DNA from: Nitrospirota bacterium
Lineage (GTDB): Bacteria > Nitrospirota > JACRHJ01
DNA length: 64,000 bases
Assembly (NCBI GenBank): GCA_016212105.1
Contig: JACRHJ010000021.1
Location: 86,546 to 150,545 of the forward strand
Reading direction: 5' to 3'
Position numbers and translations under genes: made by a program. Positions within the stretch are counted from its first letter, which is position 1, and each line of letters opens with the position of its first letter. This document shows, piece by piece, positions 17,637 through 26,607 of the stretch. The notes beneath the pieces were generated by a model, which did not search any database, had not been told where the DNA came from, and worked only from the letters and a program-made list of their open reading frames with translations.

Positions 17637-18022
17637 GAATAATCGTGGTGTCGCTCTTGTTCGTAGCTGCCGCACTTTCATTGGCGCAGGCCGATGAGAT
17701 AAGGCTCCTGACCTTCGATGCACCCGGCGGCGCCGTTGAGTACCTCACCGCGCACCAGGAGCTTGCTGCGACCAACTATGTGTCAGGGCCGGGCGGCAGC
17801 ATGGTCTGGGTGTCCGGACCGGGCGAGCCTCCCGCCTCTGCCGGGATGGCCGTCCTGGGCGCGAGCTACACGGAGGTGTTCGCCGACACAGAGAAGCGCG
17901 CAGTATACGAGTCCGTCTACCCACCAGGCCATTACGACCCCGGCGGGAACTTCGTTGAAGTGCCAGGCGAGGAGCGGGAGTTCGGCAGCTTTGCAGGCAG
18001 GGGACAGGAGATGGGGCTGTGA
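17627..18022 (+). CDS. Small exported phage-block protein of unknown function
   Basis: 131 aa, overlaps the previous gene by 10 bp, ATG with CCGGAGG upstream. Begins with a signal peptide-like helix (MAVRIIVVSLLFVAAALSLA then QAD). The mature part is Gly/Pro/Glu rich with YVSGPGGSMVWVSGPGEPP. No family recognised. It may act with the proteins on either side, which are also predicted to be exported. Confidence 0.55.
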   Translation: MAVRIIVVSLLFVAAALSLAQADEIRLLTFDAPGGAVEYLTAHQELAATNYVSGPGGSMVWVSGPGEPPASAGMAVLGASYTEVFADTEKRAVYESVYPPGHYDPGGNFVEVPGEEREFGSFAGRGQEMGL

Positions 18023-18054
18023 GAAAGATAATTCCGTCCGTGGTCGGAGGTGGC

Positions 18055-19233
18055 ATGAAAAGGATAGTCGCGGCAGTATTGGTCTTGTGTTTACTCTCGA
18101 CGGGAGTGTCATTCGCTGGTGACGGCACCACGGGCAAGCCGGACGTCATCCAGTTCAGCCTGTACAAGCAGGACGGCTCGGTCCGACAGCCGGACTTGTC
18201 CAAGTTCTCAGTGAAGGCCAAGAAGAACGGCACGCCGACGGCTATCACGCCAGTATTCAGTAACGATACCACAAGCTGCCGCTTCACCTGGACCCCGCCC
18301 TCGTCCGGCAACTGGACCGGGACAATTTTCTACAATAACACGGCCATCGAGGCGTGGAAGACACCGGTCAGGGATGCGGACATCGATACGTTCGAGACGG
18401 CGCATAATACGCAGCTCTCGAATCTTGACCAAACCATCAGCTCTCGGGCCGCGGATTCGACGGTCGCTAAAGATTCGACCGTGGCGAAGGACGCCACCGT
18501 AGCTAAAGATTCGACGGTCGCAAAAGCTGCGACCGCACTCTCTAATGCGACATGGACGGACGCGCGGGCGGCGAAACTGGACTTCCTCGACGCTGCCATA
18601 ACAAACGTGCTGTCCGCCATCAGCTCGTTGTCGTCCACCGTGTCGGGCATTGTGACCACTCTATCGACGCTGGTCGCGGATATATGGGGCTACGTCGGCG
18701 GTCGCACAATTACCGGCGGCACGGTCGATACAGCGTCTGACATCGGCTCGGCGGCGGCTACGAAGGTGCGCACCCAGGCCGATAATGCCCTCCTGGCTTA
18801 CGACGTCCCGACTAAGGGGGAAATGGACGCCGCGCTCGCTGGCACCGAGGCCAAGATGGACAACGTCAAGACCCAGATGGACGGCGTGACGGTCGCGATG
18901 GGCGTCGTGTCCGACCAGATGGGCGCCGTCTACCACAACATGACCACGTTCGCGGGCACGGGCGACACCGCCGTAACCCAGGATTTCGGCGGGAGCTGCA
19001 ACCTCTGCTGGAAGACGGCGTCCGGCTCCGGAATCTCGGACGGCCTCATCGTAGCCTACACGAAGGCCGACTGGGCCGCAGGCAACCGCACCGACGCCTA
19101 CCAGCGCGGGTGGACGAAGACCGGCGACGGCGGGCAGTGGCTCTGGCCGCTCTGGTTGAACCACGGCGTGACTTACACGCTCGTGTACTCGAAGTCCGGT
19201 TACAAAACTGTAACCGTGGAGGTGACGCCTTGA
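18055..19233 (+). CDS. Exported coiled-coil fibre-like protein with TVAKD repeats
   Basis: 392 aa from the ATG at 18055, chosen over an in-frame GTG at 18019 because GGAGG lies 8 nt upstream and a clean signal peptide starts there (MKRIVAAVLVLCLLSTGVSFA). Residues ~140-170 hold tandem six-residue TVAKDS/TVAKDA repeats, then long helical segments (AITNVLSAISSLSSTVSGIV). A compact C-terminal domain (CNLCWKTASGSG, YTLVYSKSGYKTVTVEV) looks Ig/carboxypeptidase-regulatory-like. Such repeats are typical of trimeric fibre shafts. The Sec signal is unexpected for a tail fibre. Confidence 0.6.
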   Translation: MKRIVAAVLVLCLLSTGVSFAGDGTTGKPDVIQFSLYKQDGSVRQPDLSKFSVKAKKNGTPTAITPVFSNDTTSCRFTWTPPSSGNWTGTIFYNNTAIEAWKTPVRDADIDTFETAHNTQLSNLDQTISSRAADSTVAKDSTVAKDATVAKDSTVAKAATALSNATWTDARAAKLDFLDAAITNVLSAISSLSSTVSGIVTTLSTLVADIWGYVGGRTITGGTVDTASDIGSAAATKVRTQADNALLAYDVPTKGEMDAALAGTEAKMDNVKTQMDGVTVAMGVVSDQMGAVYHNMTTFAGTGDTAVTQDFGGSCNLCWKTASGSGISDGLIVAYTKADWAAGNRTDAYQRGWTKTGDGGQWLWPLWLNHGVTYTLVYSKSGYKTVTVEVTP

Positions 19234-19730
19234 CCATTACAGGGCAGACAACCGATGAAACGAGGCCCGACCCGCAGACTGGCGGCCCGGTGGTCGGCGA
19301 CCGCAACCAAACACTGGTCGACCTCGTCAAGGGCGAGGGTTTCGATTACCGGATGCTTGACTTCCGCACCGATGCGGACCTGGACACGTATCTGATAAAC
19401 GTCTTGGACAAGGCCCAGCGTAACGTTCAGGCGGAAGTGGGCGAGACGGTGTACCTGTCTGATGACGTCGAGATAGCCGCCGCCGTGCAGGACGCGGTCG
19501 TCTCCTTCGCTGTCCATAAATGCTGGCTGCGTCGCCGTACCATAGTCGCCAAGTCTGTCGCCTACTCGGGCGAACAGCATGTCCGCTCGGGTATCACAGA
19601 GGAGAACGCCGCGCAGGCGGCTTTGGACGAGTTCTGGGCAGATACCGCGCGCGCACTGCGACTCGCGGGGACCGATACCGGCTTCTCATGTTCCGCTGAG
19701 GTCAGCTCTCACTTTTCGGAGGCGTCATGA
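19230..19730 (+). CDS. Head-tail connector (adaptor, gp6-like), TTG start
   Basis: 166 aa. The TTG overlaps the previous stop and has TGGAGGTG 8 nt upstream. Mostly helical with a conserved-looking VEIAAAVQDAVVSFAVHKCW segment, consistent with adaptor proteins that sit under the portal. Called mainly from position: gp10-like and tail terminator-like genes follow in the usual order. Confidence 0.55.
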   Translation: MTITGQTTDETRPDPQTGGPVVGDRNQTLVDLVKGEGFDYRMLDFRTDADLDTYLINVLDKAQRNVQAEVGETVYLSDDVEIAAAVQDAVVSFAVHKCWLRRRTIVAKSVAYSGEQHVRSGITEENAAQAALDEFWADTARALRLAGTDTGFSCSAEVSSHFSEAS

Positions 19731-20221
19731 GCGTGCATATCGAATTCGATGCCAGAGCGGCACTCCGGGCTCTCGAAGGGTTCAGCGCGGACCTGGCGAC
19801 GGAGATTATCGACGAGATCGCCGTCGAAGCCGCGCAGGGAGTATACAAGGGTGCATTCGAGCGGCTCAGTGGAGATAGGCAGGCCTCGGCCTGGGACTAC
19901 CCCGTGCCGGTCAGGATGGGGCACCTCAGGCGCGCGCTCTACATGCTCATGCCGGGTGGCAAGAAGCTCGGCGGCCAGGAAGGGGAGCGTGAGTTCAAGA
20001 CCCGCTACGCCGTGGGCCACGGCGAGTCCTATGTCGGCGACTCGGCGGCGTATGCCGGCGTAATCCACGAAGGGCGCATCCGGCGTGGCGCGCTTGGCGG
20101 CGGCAGAGGTATGGCGAGGCCGTTCCTGACCGACGCGGGGCGCGAGTTCCTTGGCGGCGGCATCCAGCGGATCGCGGGCATGAAACTTACGGAAGCGAGG
20201 GTAAGGTATGGCTTTAACTAA
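19727..20221 (+). CDS. HK97 gp10-like head-tail joining / tail completion protein
   Basis: 164 aa with the family's layout: N-terminal helix (LRALEGFSADLATEIIDEIA), a basic centre and a C-terminal GMARPFLTDAGREFL segment, the hallmark R-PFL ending of gp10-like proteins. Overlaps the connector by 4 bp and the next gene by 14 bp. Confidence 0.7.
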   Translation: MSVHIEFDARAALRALEGFSADLATEIIDEIAVEAAQGVYKGAFERLSGDRQASAWDYPVPVRMGHLRRALYMLMPGGKKLGGQEGEREFKTRYAVGHGESYVGDSAAYAGVIHEGRIRRGALGGGRGMARPFLTDAGREFLGGGIQRIAGMKLTEARVRYGFN

Positions 20222-20672
20222 CGGCTACATCGCCATCCGGGACAACCTCGCGGCCACGCTTGCGGCTGACTCCGCGCTCGATGCGTTTTGCCAGGCGAAC
20301 TTCGGTCAGTCACTCTCTATCAGGAAAGGGCTCAGGAAGCGCACCGAGGTCCAGCAGCATGAGCTGCCGCTCGTGATGGTCGTCAGGAACGGGTACGAGA
20401 TGGAGGACAAGTCTGGTATGCGCGGCCGCGTAAAGCACAAAGCGTCTTTGTATGTCCTGTATGAGTCGCCGGACGCGGACCTGGCAGAGGATTTACTCGA
20501 CGAGTTAGACGGGCTGCTGGACATGGCGGTACTCAAGGATGTGAACCGTGGCGGCCTTGCGACTAACACGCGGACGCTGGAGATGGGGTTTGATGAGGGT
20601 AGATACCACCCTGTCTACGGTTTTGTGAAGTTGCTGGAGATAGTCCAGCACGTTAACCAAGAGGCGAGGTAG
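20208..20672 (+). CDS. Tail terminator-like protein
   Basis: 154 aa, alpha/beta protein beginning MALTNGYIAIRDNLAATLA. The place between gp10-like and tail tube genes and the size fit a tail terminator or neck protein that stops tube growth. No diagnostic motif seen, so the call rests on order. Confidence 0.55.
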   Translation: MALTNGYIAIRDNLAATLAADSALDAFCQANFGQSLSIRKGLRKRTEVQQHELPLVMVVRNGYEMEDKSGMRGRVKHKASLYVLYESPDADLAEDLLDELDGLLDMAVLKDVNRGGLATNTRTLEMGFDEGRYHPVYGFVKLLEIVQHVNQEAR

Positions 20673-20674
20673 AG

Positions 20675-20944
20675 ATGAAACGATACCTGGAGTACCTGGG
20701 GCCGGGCGAGGTCTCAATCATCAAGGTCGGCAGCTTTTCGACCGGCACGGTCCATGAAGTGGATGAGGTCATGGCGCGGGATTTCGTGGACGACTCGAAC
20801 TGGTCGGTACACGAGACGTCGCCCCATGAGACGCCGTCCATGTATGCCAAGCCCTGGGACGTCGACGGTGAGGGCAATACTTCCGACAACATCGAGGCCC
20901 CGGCACCCGTGGGCGTGAAACGGGGCAAGGGAGGTGAGAAGTGA
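20675..20944 (+). CDS. Small phage protein, unknown function
   Basis: 89 aa between the tail terminator and tail tube genes. The N-terminal half is beta-like (YLEYLGPGEVSIIKVG), the C-terminal half acidic and flexible. ATG preceded by GAGGTAGAG. The next gene starts at a GTG overlapping its stop by 4 bp, so the two are coupled. Confidence 0.55.
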   Translation: MKRYLEYLGPGEVSIIKVGSFSTGTVHEVDEVMARDFVDDSNWSVHETSPHETPSMYAKPWDVDGEGNTSDNIEAPAPVGVKRGKGGEK

Positions 20945-22347
20945 CGCTATCGGTCTATGACGAAAACAAGGTTGCGCTCTCGCGGCAGGAGCTGTTATTT
21001 GCCGCCAAAGAGGCGGCGGGCGCCTTCGGTGTGATAGTTGAGCCGGTAGGTGCGGACCTGATACCGCTTACCGGGATCGCCAGTTTCAAACAGGATACCG
21101 GGACGCGCGAGGACAAGCGTGTCCGCGACTCCCGCAGCCCGCGTAGCGGCGCCAAGGGCAGGACTCCCGCGGGGTCGCTGTCGTTTCCGATGTACCTCAT
21201 GCCCTCCGGCACGCCCGGCACGGCTCCGCCCGGGGACAAGGTCCTTGAGGCGATATTCGGGACGAAGACCACCCGCGCCGCCGACACCGTCCAGGCCTCT
21301 CCCGCGGCCACGATCAACAGCTTCAAGCCGGCAACCCTGTCGAATTACCTCGCCGGGCAGCCGGTAGCCGTACTGATAGGCACGCACGTCGAGATACGCC
21401 TCATAACGTCCGTGGACACCGCGGTGCATGTCGCACCGGACTTCTCGGCGATACCGGCAACCGGCGCGGCTGCCTATGCCGCGGTGGGGTACACCCTGGC
21501 CGACAACGTCGGCTCCCTCTCCCTCTGGCACAAGAAGGGGCACACCGTCAAGGTCTATCCGGGCTCACTCGCCGCCGCCCTCGCCCTCGCCTTCGACGGA
21601 GAGAACGAGGTGATGCCGACGGTCTCCGGCAAGTACCAGCGCGAGGTCGTCTGCGGCACGTTCAAGCTCGCGTCGGACATAGACGGCACGGCCGACCCCG
21701 TAACCGCGACGGTGGACGACGGGAACAAGGTTTCGGTAGGCGCCCGCTTTAACATCACCGACGGGACATTCACCGAAACCAAGTGCATAGTGACGGGCAT
21801 CAGCGGCGACTCCGTCACGTTCACACGCGGGACCGGCAAGCACGCTTTCACCGCGTCCGGAGGCGTGGAGTGCACCCCCTGGCTGCCAACGGGCGTGGAG
21901 GCCGGCAGCGTAGTCGAGGGCAGGCGCGGCGCGGCGTACCTCAACGGCGTGGCCGTGGACATCATAAAGCTTGAAGTCAATATCGACCAGAAGGTCAAGC
22001 CCCATGAGAACGAAGCGACGTCGACCGGCGCGGACTACTTCGAGTCGTACAGCACGCCCGGCGGCCGCGAAGTCAAGGGGTCGCTCGACGTCTACTTCCG
22101 CCAGAAGCACGCCGGGTTATTCAGAAGGGCGGATAACCTGACCGCCCAGGCGATATGGAAGCCCGCTTTTGTCGCCAACGAGAACGGATACCCGGTCGCC
22201 GGCAAGGCGGTAGTGTTCATCGTCTCTTCCATGAGGCTTGCGAAGCCGGACTTCAGCGAGGACGACGGGGAGGTTGTGCTCAACACCCCTATCCTCCCGG
22301 ACGACGATACCGGTTCCAATAAGGAAGTATCGCTCTGGTTCCTGTAA
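20941..22347 (+). CDS. Major tail tube protein
   Basis: 468 aa, GTG start overlapping the preceding stop. Beta-rich with a tail-tube-like C-terminal sheet (GREVKGSLDVYFRQKHAGLF, GKAVVFIVSSMRLAKPDF) and an inserted domain in the middle (~residues 150-300), which explains a length above usual tube proteins. The place between connector genes and frameshifted tail chaperones is diagnostic for the tube gene of long-tailed non-contractile phages. Confidence 0.7.
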   Translation: MTLSVYDENKVALSRQELLFAAKEAAGAFGVIVEPVGADLIPLTGIASFKQDTGTREDKRVRDSRSPRSGAKGRTPAGSLSFPMYLMPSGTPGTAPPGDKVLEAIFGTKTTRAADTVQASPAATINSFKPATLSNYLAGQPVAVLIGTHVEIRLITSVDTAVHVAPDFSAIPATGAAAYAAVGYTLADNVGSLSLWHKKGHTVKVYPGSLAAALALAFDGENEVMPTVSGKYQREVVCGTFKLASDIDGTADPVTATVDDGNKVSVGARFNITDGTFTETKCIVTGISGDSVTFTRGTGKHAFTASGGVECTPWLPTGVEAGSVVEGRRGAAYLNGVAVDIIKLEVNIDQKVKPHENEATSTGADYFESYSTPGGREVKGSLDVYFRQKHAGLFRRADNLTAQAIWKPAFVANENGYPVAGKAVVFIVSSMRLAKPDFSEDDGEVVLNTPILPDDDTGSNKEVSLWFL

Positions 22348-22395
22348 TTTAACCGGGCGGCTTGCCGCCATTCACCCTTTCTCAAGGAGGCTTAA

Positions 22396-22824
22396 TTGGA
22401 CGGACTCGTTGTAATAAACAAACAGGAGATACTCTCGAACAACGGCGAGTGGGTGACCTGGCAGGGCAAGGCCCGCGTGAAGCTGAGGCCTGTACCCAAT
22501 GACGAGGGTACGCGCATCAACGAGCGCCACACCAAGACGGGCTGGAAGAAGCACCAGCCGATAAAGGAAGTGGACGAGCGCAAGGCCGACGAGGACCGCT
22601 GGGACTACCAGATTCCGGACTGGGAGGGCCTGGTGGACGCCGAGGGCAAACCGCTGCCATGCACGCGCGAAAACAAGGTCTTTCTGATGCGGCACTACGT
22701 GCCTTTCGCATATTTCGTGAACACCGTAATCTTCGAGATGGCCAACGGCGAGAAAGTGGTCGCAGAGGAAGAGGCAAAAAACTCGAACGGTTCGCCCGAT
22801 GGGTCCGACGGGCCGGGCGAATAG
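22396..22824 (+). CDS. Tail assembly chaperone, short form (gpG-like), TTG start
   Basis: 142 aa product of unshifted translation. TTG start with AAGGAGG 5 nt upstream. Lies between tail tube and tape measure genes, where lambda-type phages encode G and G-T chaperones. The 3' end holds a slippery heptamer at 22776-22782. No catalytic motif is expected. Confidence 0.75.
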   Translation: MDGLVVINKQEILSNNGEWVTWQGKARVKLRPVPNDEGTRINERHTKTGWKKHQPIKEVDERKADEDRWDYQIPDWEGLVDAEGKPLPCTRENKVFLMRHYVPFAYFVNTVIFEMANGEKVVAEEEAKNSNGSPDGSDGPGE

Positions 22825-23129
22825 ACTGCCGTTACCCGTCGAAGCCGGAGCTTGAATGCACGGCCTTCAAGAAGACGCTCGGGGAGCGGCCTGAATGCGA
22901 AAGCTGTCCTAACCCGGACAAATGGCCGCTTCCCGGCAACGAGTACGCTGTCGCGGCGTACTACAAGATATGCACCCAACTTGTGATGGACTTCCATCTC
23001 GGGCCTTACATGGCGGCCCAGATGGGCTTGGATACAAGGACGCTGGAAAAGGTCTCGCTAATTTACTCTATCGTCTCGGAGAGGAAAAAGACCGATGGGA
23101 CAGGAGATAAACCTCCGGATAAAGGTTGA
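22396..23129 (+). CDS. Tail assembly chaperone, -1 frameshift fusion (gpG-T-like)
   Basis: After codon 128-129 a -1 slip on A-AAA-AAC moves ribosomes into an ORF with no good start of its own that continues to 23129. The T-like part has four Cys in a possible metal pattern (ELEC, PECESC) and a helical C-terminus. It overlaps the tape measure start by 35 bp. Frame arithmetic confirms the second ORF is in the -1 frame. The fusion would be about 244 aa. The longer form normally bridges tube protein and tape measure during tail assembly. Confidence 0.8.
22776..22821 (+). promoter_or_regulatory. Programmed -1 ribosomal frameshift signal
   Basis: The slippery heptamer A AAA AAC (22776-22782) is in the right phase of the gpG-like frame (GCA AAA AAC). 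Eight bases later a perfect 8-bp stem forms between TTCGCCCG (22791-22798) and CGGGCGAA (22814-22821), with a 15-base GC-rich loop. Slippery site, short spacer and stem are the three parts of a classic -1 signal. Confidence 0.85.
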
Positions 23130-25683
23130 CGGCAGCGGCAACGTGGTCATAGACCAGACCACCGTGGCTATCAGGAAGGCTGGCGACGAGGCCGAGAAGA
23201 CAAGCACCCGGAGCAAGAAGGCCGCTGCTGACATGGATAACGCCTTCAAGTCCGTGACCGGGACCGTCTTGAGGCTTGCGACGGCAGTCGCCGCCGGTCA
23301 GCTCCTGAAGGACTTCAATTCCATCGAGGAGCGCGTCAGGGCTATCGGGCGCCAGGGCAACCTGTCCGCCGCCGGCGTGGCCGCGCTCAAACAGCAGGTC
23401 CTTGACATCGGCGAGGCCACTTCCCAAGGGCCTGATGTCCTGCTCGGCGCGATCGAGAAAATCATCGCCAAAACAGGCGACATCAAACTCGCCGCCGAAG
23501 CAATAGAGGCGGTAGCCCGAGCGGCCGAAGCGTCAGGCGCATCGGCCGTGGACCTCGGCGCGATCGCGGCAGACCTGTCGCAGAAGTTCGGAATCTTCGC
23601 CTCAAACATGGGACGGGCCTTTGACATCCTCTACGCGCAGGGCAAAGCGGGTTCGTTCGAGCTGAAGGACATGGCATCGAACGGCGAGCGTCTTTTCACC
23701 GCCGCCGCCAACATGGGGCTTCACGGCGAGGGCGGGCTGCGCATTATGGGCGCGTTGCTCCAGATTATCAGGCAAGCGACCGGTTCCGCGGAGGAAGCCA
23801 CGACCGCCTGGGAAAACCTCGCCAAGGACCTCATCGTGAACGCGGACAAGATAGAGCAGACGCTCGGCGTCCAGGTCTGGGCGAACGCAGGGCACACCGC
23901 GCTCCGAAGCATAGACGTCCTGATGAAGGACATCATCCAGAAATCTGGCGGCCAGCTCGACGTGCTGGTAGACCTTTTCGACATCCGTTCATTCCGGGCT
24001 GTTTCGGCCCTCAATAACTCGTTCAAGAAGTTCGGAGATTTCCGTGAGCTTGACGATCTTATCAAGAAGGGCGGCGATTTGTCCGGCACGATGAAGGATG
24101 CGGCCAACAGAGGCGACGAACTAACGGCGGCGTTGACGAACCTGAAGACATCGGCGATTGAGACTCTTAACTCTTATGTCGGGCTTATAAAGTACGCGAC
24201 CGAGTTTGTCAAGACGGTAGGCGACAATACGGCGGCGGTCGTAGCTCTGGCTGTCGCGTTCGGCCTCGCCTGGAGTGTCGGTAAGTTGATAACCTTCATC
24301 GGCTGGCTCGATAAGCTCGGCCTTAAGCTGCTTGCGATAATCAAATACATCCCGGAACTTACCACTCTCGGTTCCAAAATAGGAGCGTTCGCTGGAGTCG
24401 CCGGCGCATGGTTCGCGGGGTGGGAGATAGGCCGGTTCCTCGGGCAGTTGAAGATCGCAGGGAAGACATTAGACGAGTGGGTGCAGCGTGGGTACGCGAA
24501 GCTCTTCTTCGACAAACAGACCTTCAACGACAATAAATACGAGTTCGCGCAGCCGGGCCCTGGGGTGGACCAGAAATATACATCGGAATTCTGGAAAGGC
24601 GACTACGAAGGGTTCAGCAGGTACATGGATGCCGTGACCAAGCGCCAGGAGGCCGAGCGCGCCGAGGCAAACAAGACGGCGACGGAAATCGCCGCCCTCG
24701 AGGAGCAGAAGGTGCAGGCAACCCAGAGGGCTAATGAACTGATGGACAAGCTCACCAAAGACGCCCTCGACCGCATACAGGAAAAATATCAGGACGCATT
24801 CCAGGTGTTTAAACAAGGCACGGACGAGCGTGCGAAGATAGACCGGGCGTATTATTCCGAAGTCGTCAATTGGGCCGAAGCCGCCGCGCAGAAGGAGATC
24901 GATGCGGCCCAGCGCGTAGTGGACGAGAAGAAGCGGCTCATCCTTCAGGAGATAGCCGACAGGGCCGGAGCGTTCGCCACGCTCGCTGAATATGACCCGG
25001 CGAAGTACGCGGGCATGGCAGCCGATGCCTCGCTCGCCCAGCTTGGCTCGGACGAGGCCGTGCGCCGCCAGCTCGCGTTATTGGACGCGACGCAGAAGCA
25101 GGACTTCGCGATGGCGCAGGCGCAGAAGACCGCAGGCCAGTTCTTCCCGGAACTCGAAAAAGGAAGCTGGCAGGCCCAGCAGAAGGTGCAGGAGCTGGCC
25201 GATACCTTCATGGGCTACGTGGAGGCATGGACCGCGCAGGAGGGCCAGTTCAAGCTGGAGTTCGAGGATATGGTCACTGACCCGCTGAACGCAATCCAGA
25301 AGCGCCTTGAGGAGGTAACCGGCAAGGTCTGGCAGATACAAGTCGAACTGACCGGCTCCGGTGCCGGAGTAGCAAGCGCCCGACCTGCAAGCGGCGTCCC
25401 AGGGACTCCGCCGGTCGAGGGTTCCCATGCCGGAGGCATAGACTATATACCCCGCGACATGACGGTTCGCGTCCACAAGGAAGAGGCGATGCTGTCGCCC
25501 CAGGACGCCCGTGAATGGCGCGAGTTCAAGGCGAGCGGCGGCAGGTCTGCGAGCGGTGTCTCTATCGGCGCGATGACCGTCGAGATGTCCGGCAACTGGG
25601 CTTCCTTGCCGTCCTCACAGGAAACGCGCGAATGGGTCAGGCGCACACTCGCCCCGGAACTCGAAGCCTACTACGGAAGGTAA
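23095..25683 (+). CDS. Tape measure protein
   Basis: 862 aa, the longest phage product here, directly after the frameshifted chaperones. Long helical stretches with Ala/Lys/Glu, a hydrophobic region around residues 370-465 (AVVALAVAFGLAWSVGKLI, IGAFAGVAGAWFAGWEIG) and a second coiled region (~500-640) fit a tape measure that sets tail length. By the usual 1.5 angstrom per residue rule its helical length suggests a tail of roughly 130 nm (estimate). Confidence 0.85.
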   Translation: MGQEINLRIKVDGSGNVVIDQTTVAIRKAGDEAEKTSTRSKKAAADMDNAFKSVTGTVLRLATAVAAGQLLKDFNSIEERVRAIGRQGNLSAAGVAALKQQVLDIGEATSQGPDVLLGAIEKIIAKTGDIKLAAEAIEAVARAAEASGASAVDLGAIAADLSQKFGIFASNMGRAFDILYAQGKAGSFELKDMASNGERLFTAAANMGLHGEGGLRIMGALLQIIRQATGSAEEATTAWENLAKDLIVNADKIEQTLGVQVWANAGHTALRSIDVLMKDIIQKSGGQLDVLVDLFDIRSFRAVSALNNSFKKFGDFRELDDLIKKGGDLSGTMKDAANRGDELTAALTNLKTSAIETLNSYVGLIKYATEFVKTVGDNTAAVVALAVAFGLAWSVGKLITFIGWLDKLGLKLLAIIKYIPELTTLGSKIGAFAGVAGAWFAGWEIGRFLGQLKIAGKTLDEWVQRGYAKLFFDKQTFNDNKYEFAQPGPGVDQKYTSEFWKGDYEGFSRYMDAVTKRQEAERAEANKTATEIAALEEQKVQATQRANELMDKLTKDALDRIQEKYQDAFQVFKQGTDERAKIDRAYYSEVVNWAEAAAQKEIDAAQRVVDEKKRLILQEIADRAGAFATLAEYDPAKYAGMAADASLAQLGSDEAVRRQLALLDATQKQDFAMAQAQKTAGQFFPELEKGSWQAQQKVQELADTFMGYVEAWTAQEGQFKLEFEDMVTDPLNAIQKRLEEVTGKVWQIQVELTGSGAGVASARPASGVPGTPPVEGSHAGGIDYIPRDMTVRVHKEEAMLSPQDAREWREFKASGGRSASGVSIGAMTVEMSGNWASLPSSQETREWVRRTLAPELEAYYGR

Positions 25684-25686
25684 ACG

Positions 25687-26607
25687 ATGGGCCTAATATT
25701 TTCTAAGACCGGTGCAGTGTCCATGGTCCCGAGTCGCGGCCGCAACTATCCGATAAGGCCTCGCATCAGGTCTAACGACGTTGTGACGAAGACGGAGGCC
25801 AATACATCCCGCGTCTGCGGTTATGGGGTGGACCTTATTCATCACTTCGAGTTCGAGGACCTGCCCATCGAGGACTGGAAGGGCGGGTTCGACGAAGACG
25901 CCAGGGCGCAGGTGACGGACGGGCTCGGCGGGTGGACGGCGTATTCTGTCGCGGGCGGGACGTGCGCGTCTACTCTGGATACGACAACGCCGTACTCGGG
26001 CGTGAACTGCCTGAAGACGAGCATCTCTGCGTGGACGTCCGGGCAACCGCGCGCGGGCAGGAAATCGAAAGTCATCCCGGTCAACGTGGCCCGCGCCTAC
26101 AACCTCTCCGCGCAGATACGGTATCTGACCGGCTCGTCCAGCAAGGCGGCGGTCTACGTCGAGTGCCTCGCGGCCGACAGGACGACGAACCTGGGCAACC
26201 TCACGACGATCGCAGGCTTCACGCCGACGAACGCCTATGTAAAGTACAGCGGGCGGATTAAACCCTCCGACTGGCCTGCAGGCACGGTGTTCGTGATTGT
26301 CCGTCCCTTCCAGTACGCAACTCAGACGTCCGAGGAAGGCTCTGTCCTCTTCGACGAGGTATCGTTCAAGGCGGAAGGCGTTGACCGCGAGCTGGTATTC
26401 AACTGGAACTTCGACCCGCCGATGCAGTGCTTCAAAAACCTGTTTCTTAACGTCGCCCAGAGGAAGAAGAACCCCATAGACTGGATAGACGAGGACGGTT
26501 ATACGCACGCGAACAACCGCTTCGACAACGCCGACATCACGCCGAGGGACGAGGACAGCAGATATGTCAGCCTCTCTTTCGACCTGGTCGAGGAGGCTTA
26601 CCTGTGA
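25687..26607 (+). CDS. Distal tail / tail tip protein with carbohydrate-binding-like domain
   Basis: 306 aa, 3 bp after the tape measure stop. The middle (~residues 50-235) looks like a carbohydrate-binding jelly roll (FEDLPIEDWKGG, VFVIVRPFQYAT, VLFDEVSFKAEG). The C-terminal part is a small beta domain ending with ISLSFDLVEEAYL-type phrasing. Position matches the distal tail protein that joins tube and tip. Receptor binding is inference. Confidence 0.55.
   Translation: MGLIFSKTGAVSMVPSRGRNYPIRPRIRSNDVVTKTEANTSRVCGYGVDLIHHFEFEDLPIEDWKGGFDEDARAQVTDGLGGWTAYSVAGGTCASTLDTTTPYSGVNCLKTSISAWTSGQPRAGRKSKVIPVNVARAYNLSAQIRYLTGSSSKAAVYVECLAADRTTNLGNLTTIAGFTPTNAYVKYSGRIKPSDWPAGTVFVIVRPFQYATQTSEEGSVLFDEVSFKAEGVDRELVFNWNFDPPMQCFKNLFLNVAQRKKNPIDWIDEDGYTHANNRFDNADITPRDEDSRYVSLSFDLVEEAYL

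Noticed and set aside
18019..18054. Upstream GTG as start of the fibre-like gene
   Set aside because: It would place 12 residues before a well-formed signal peptide, while the ATG at 18055 has a better SD.
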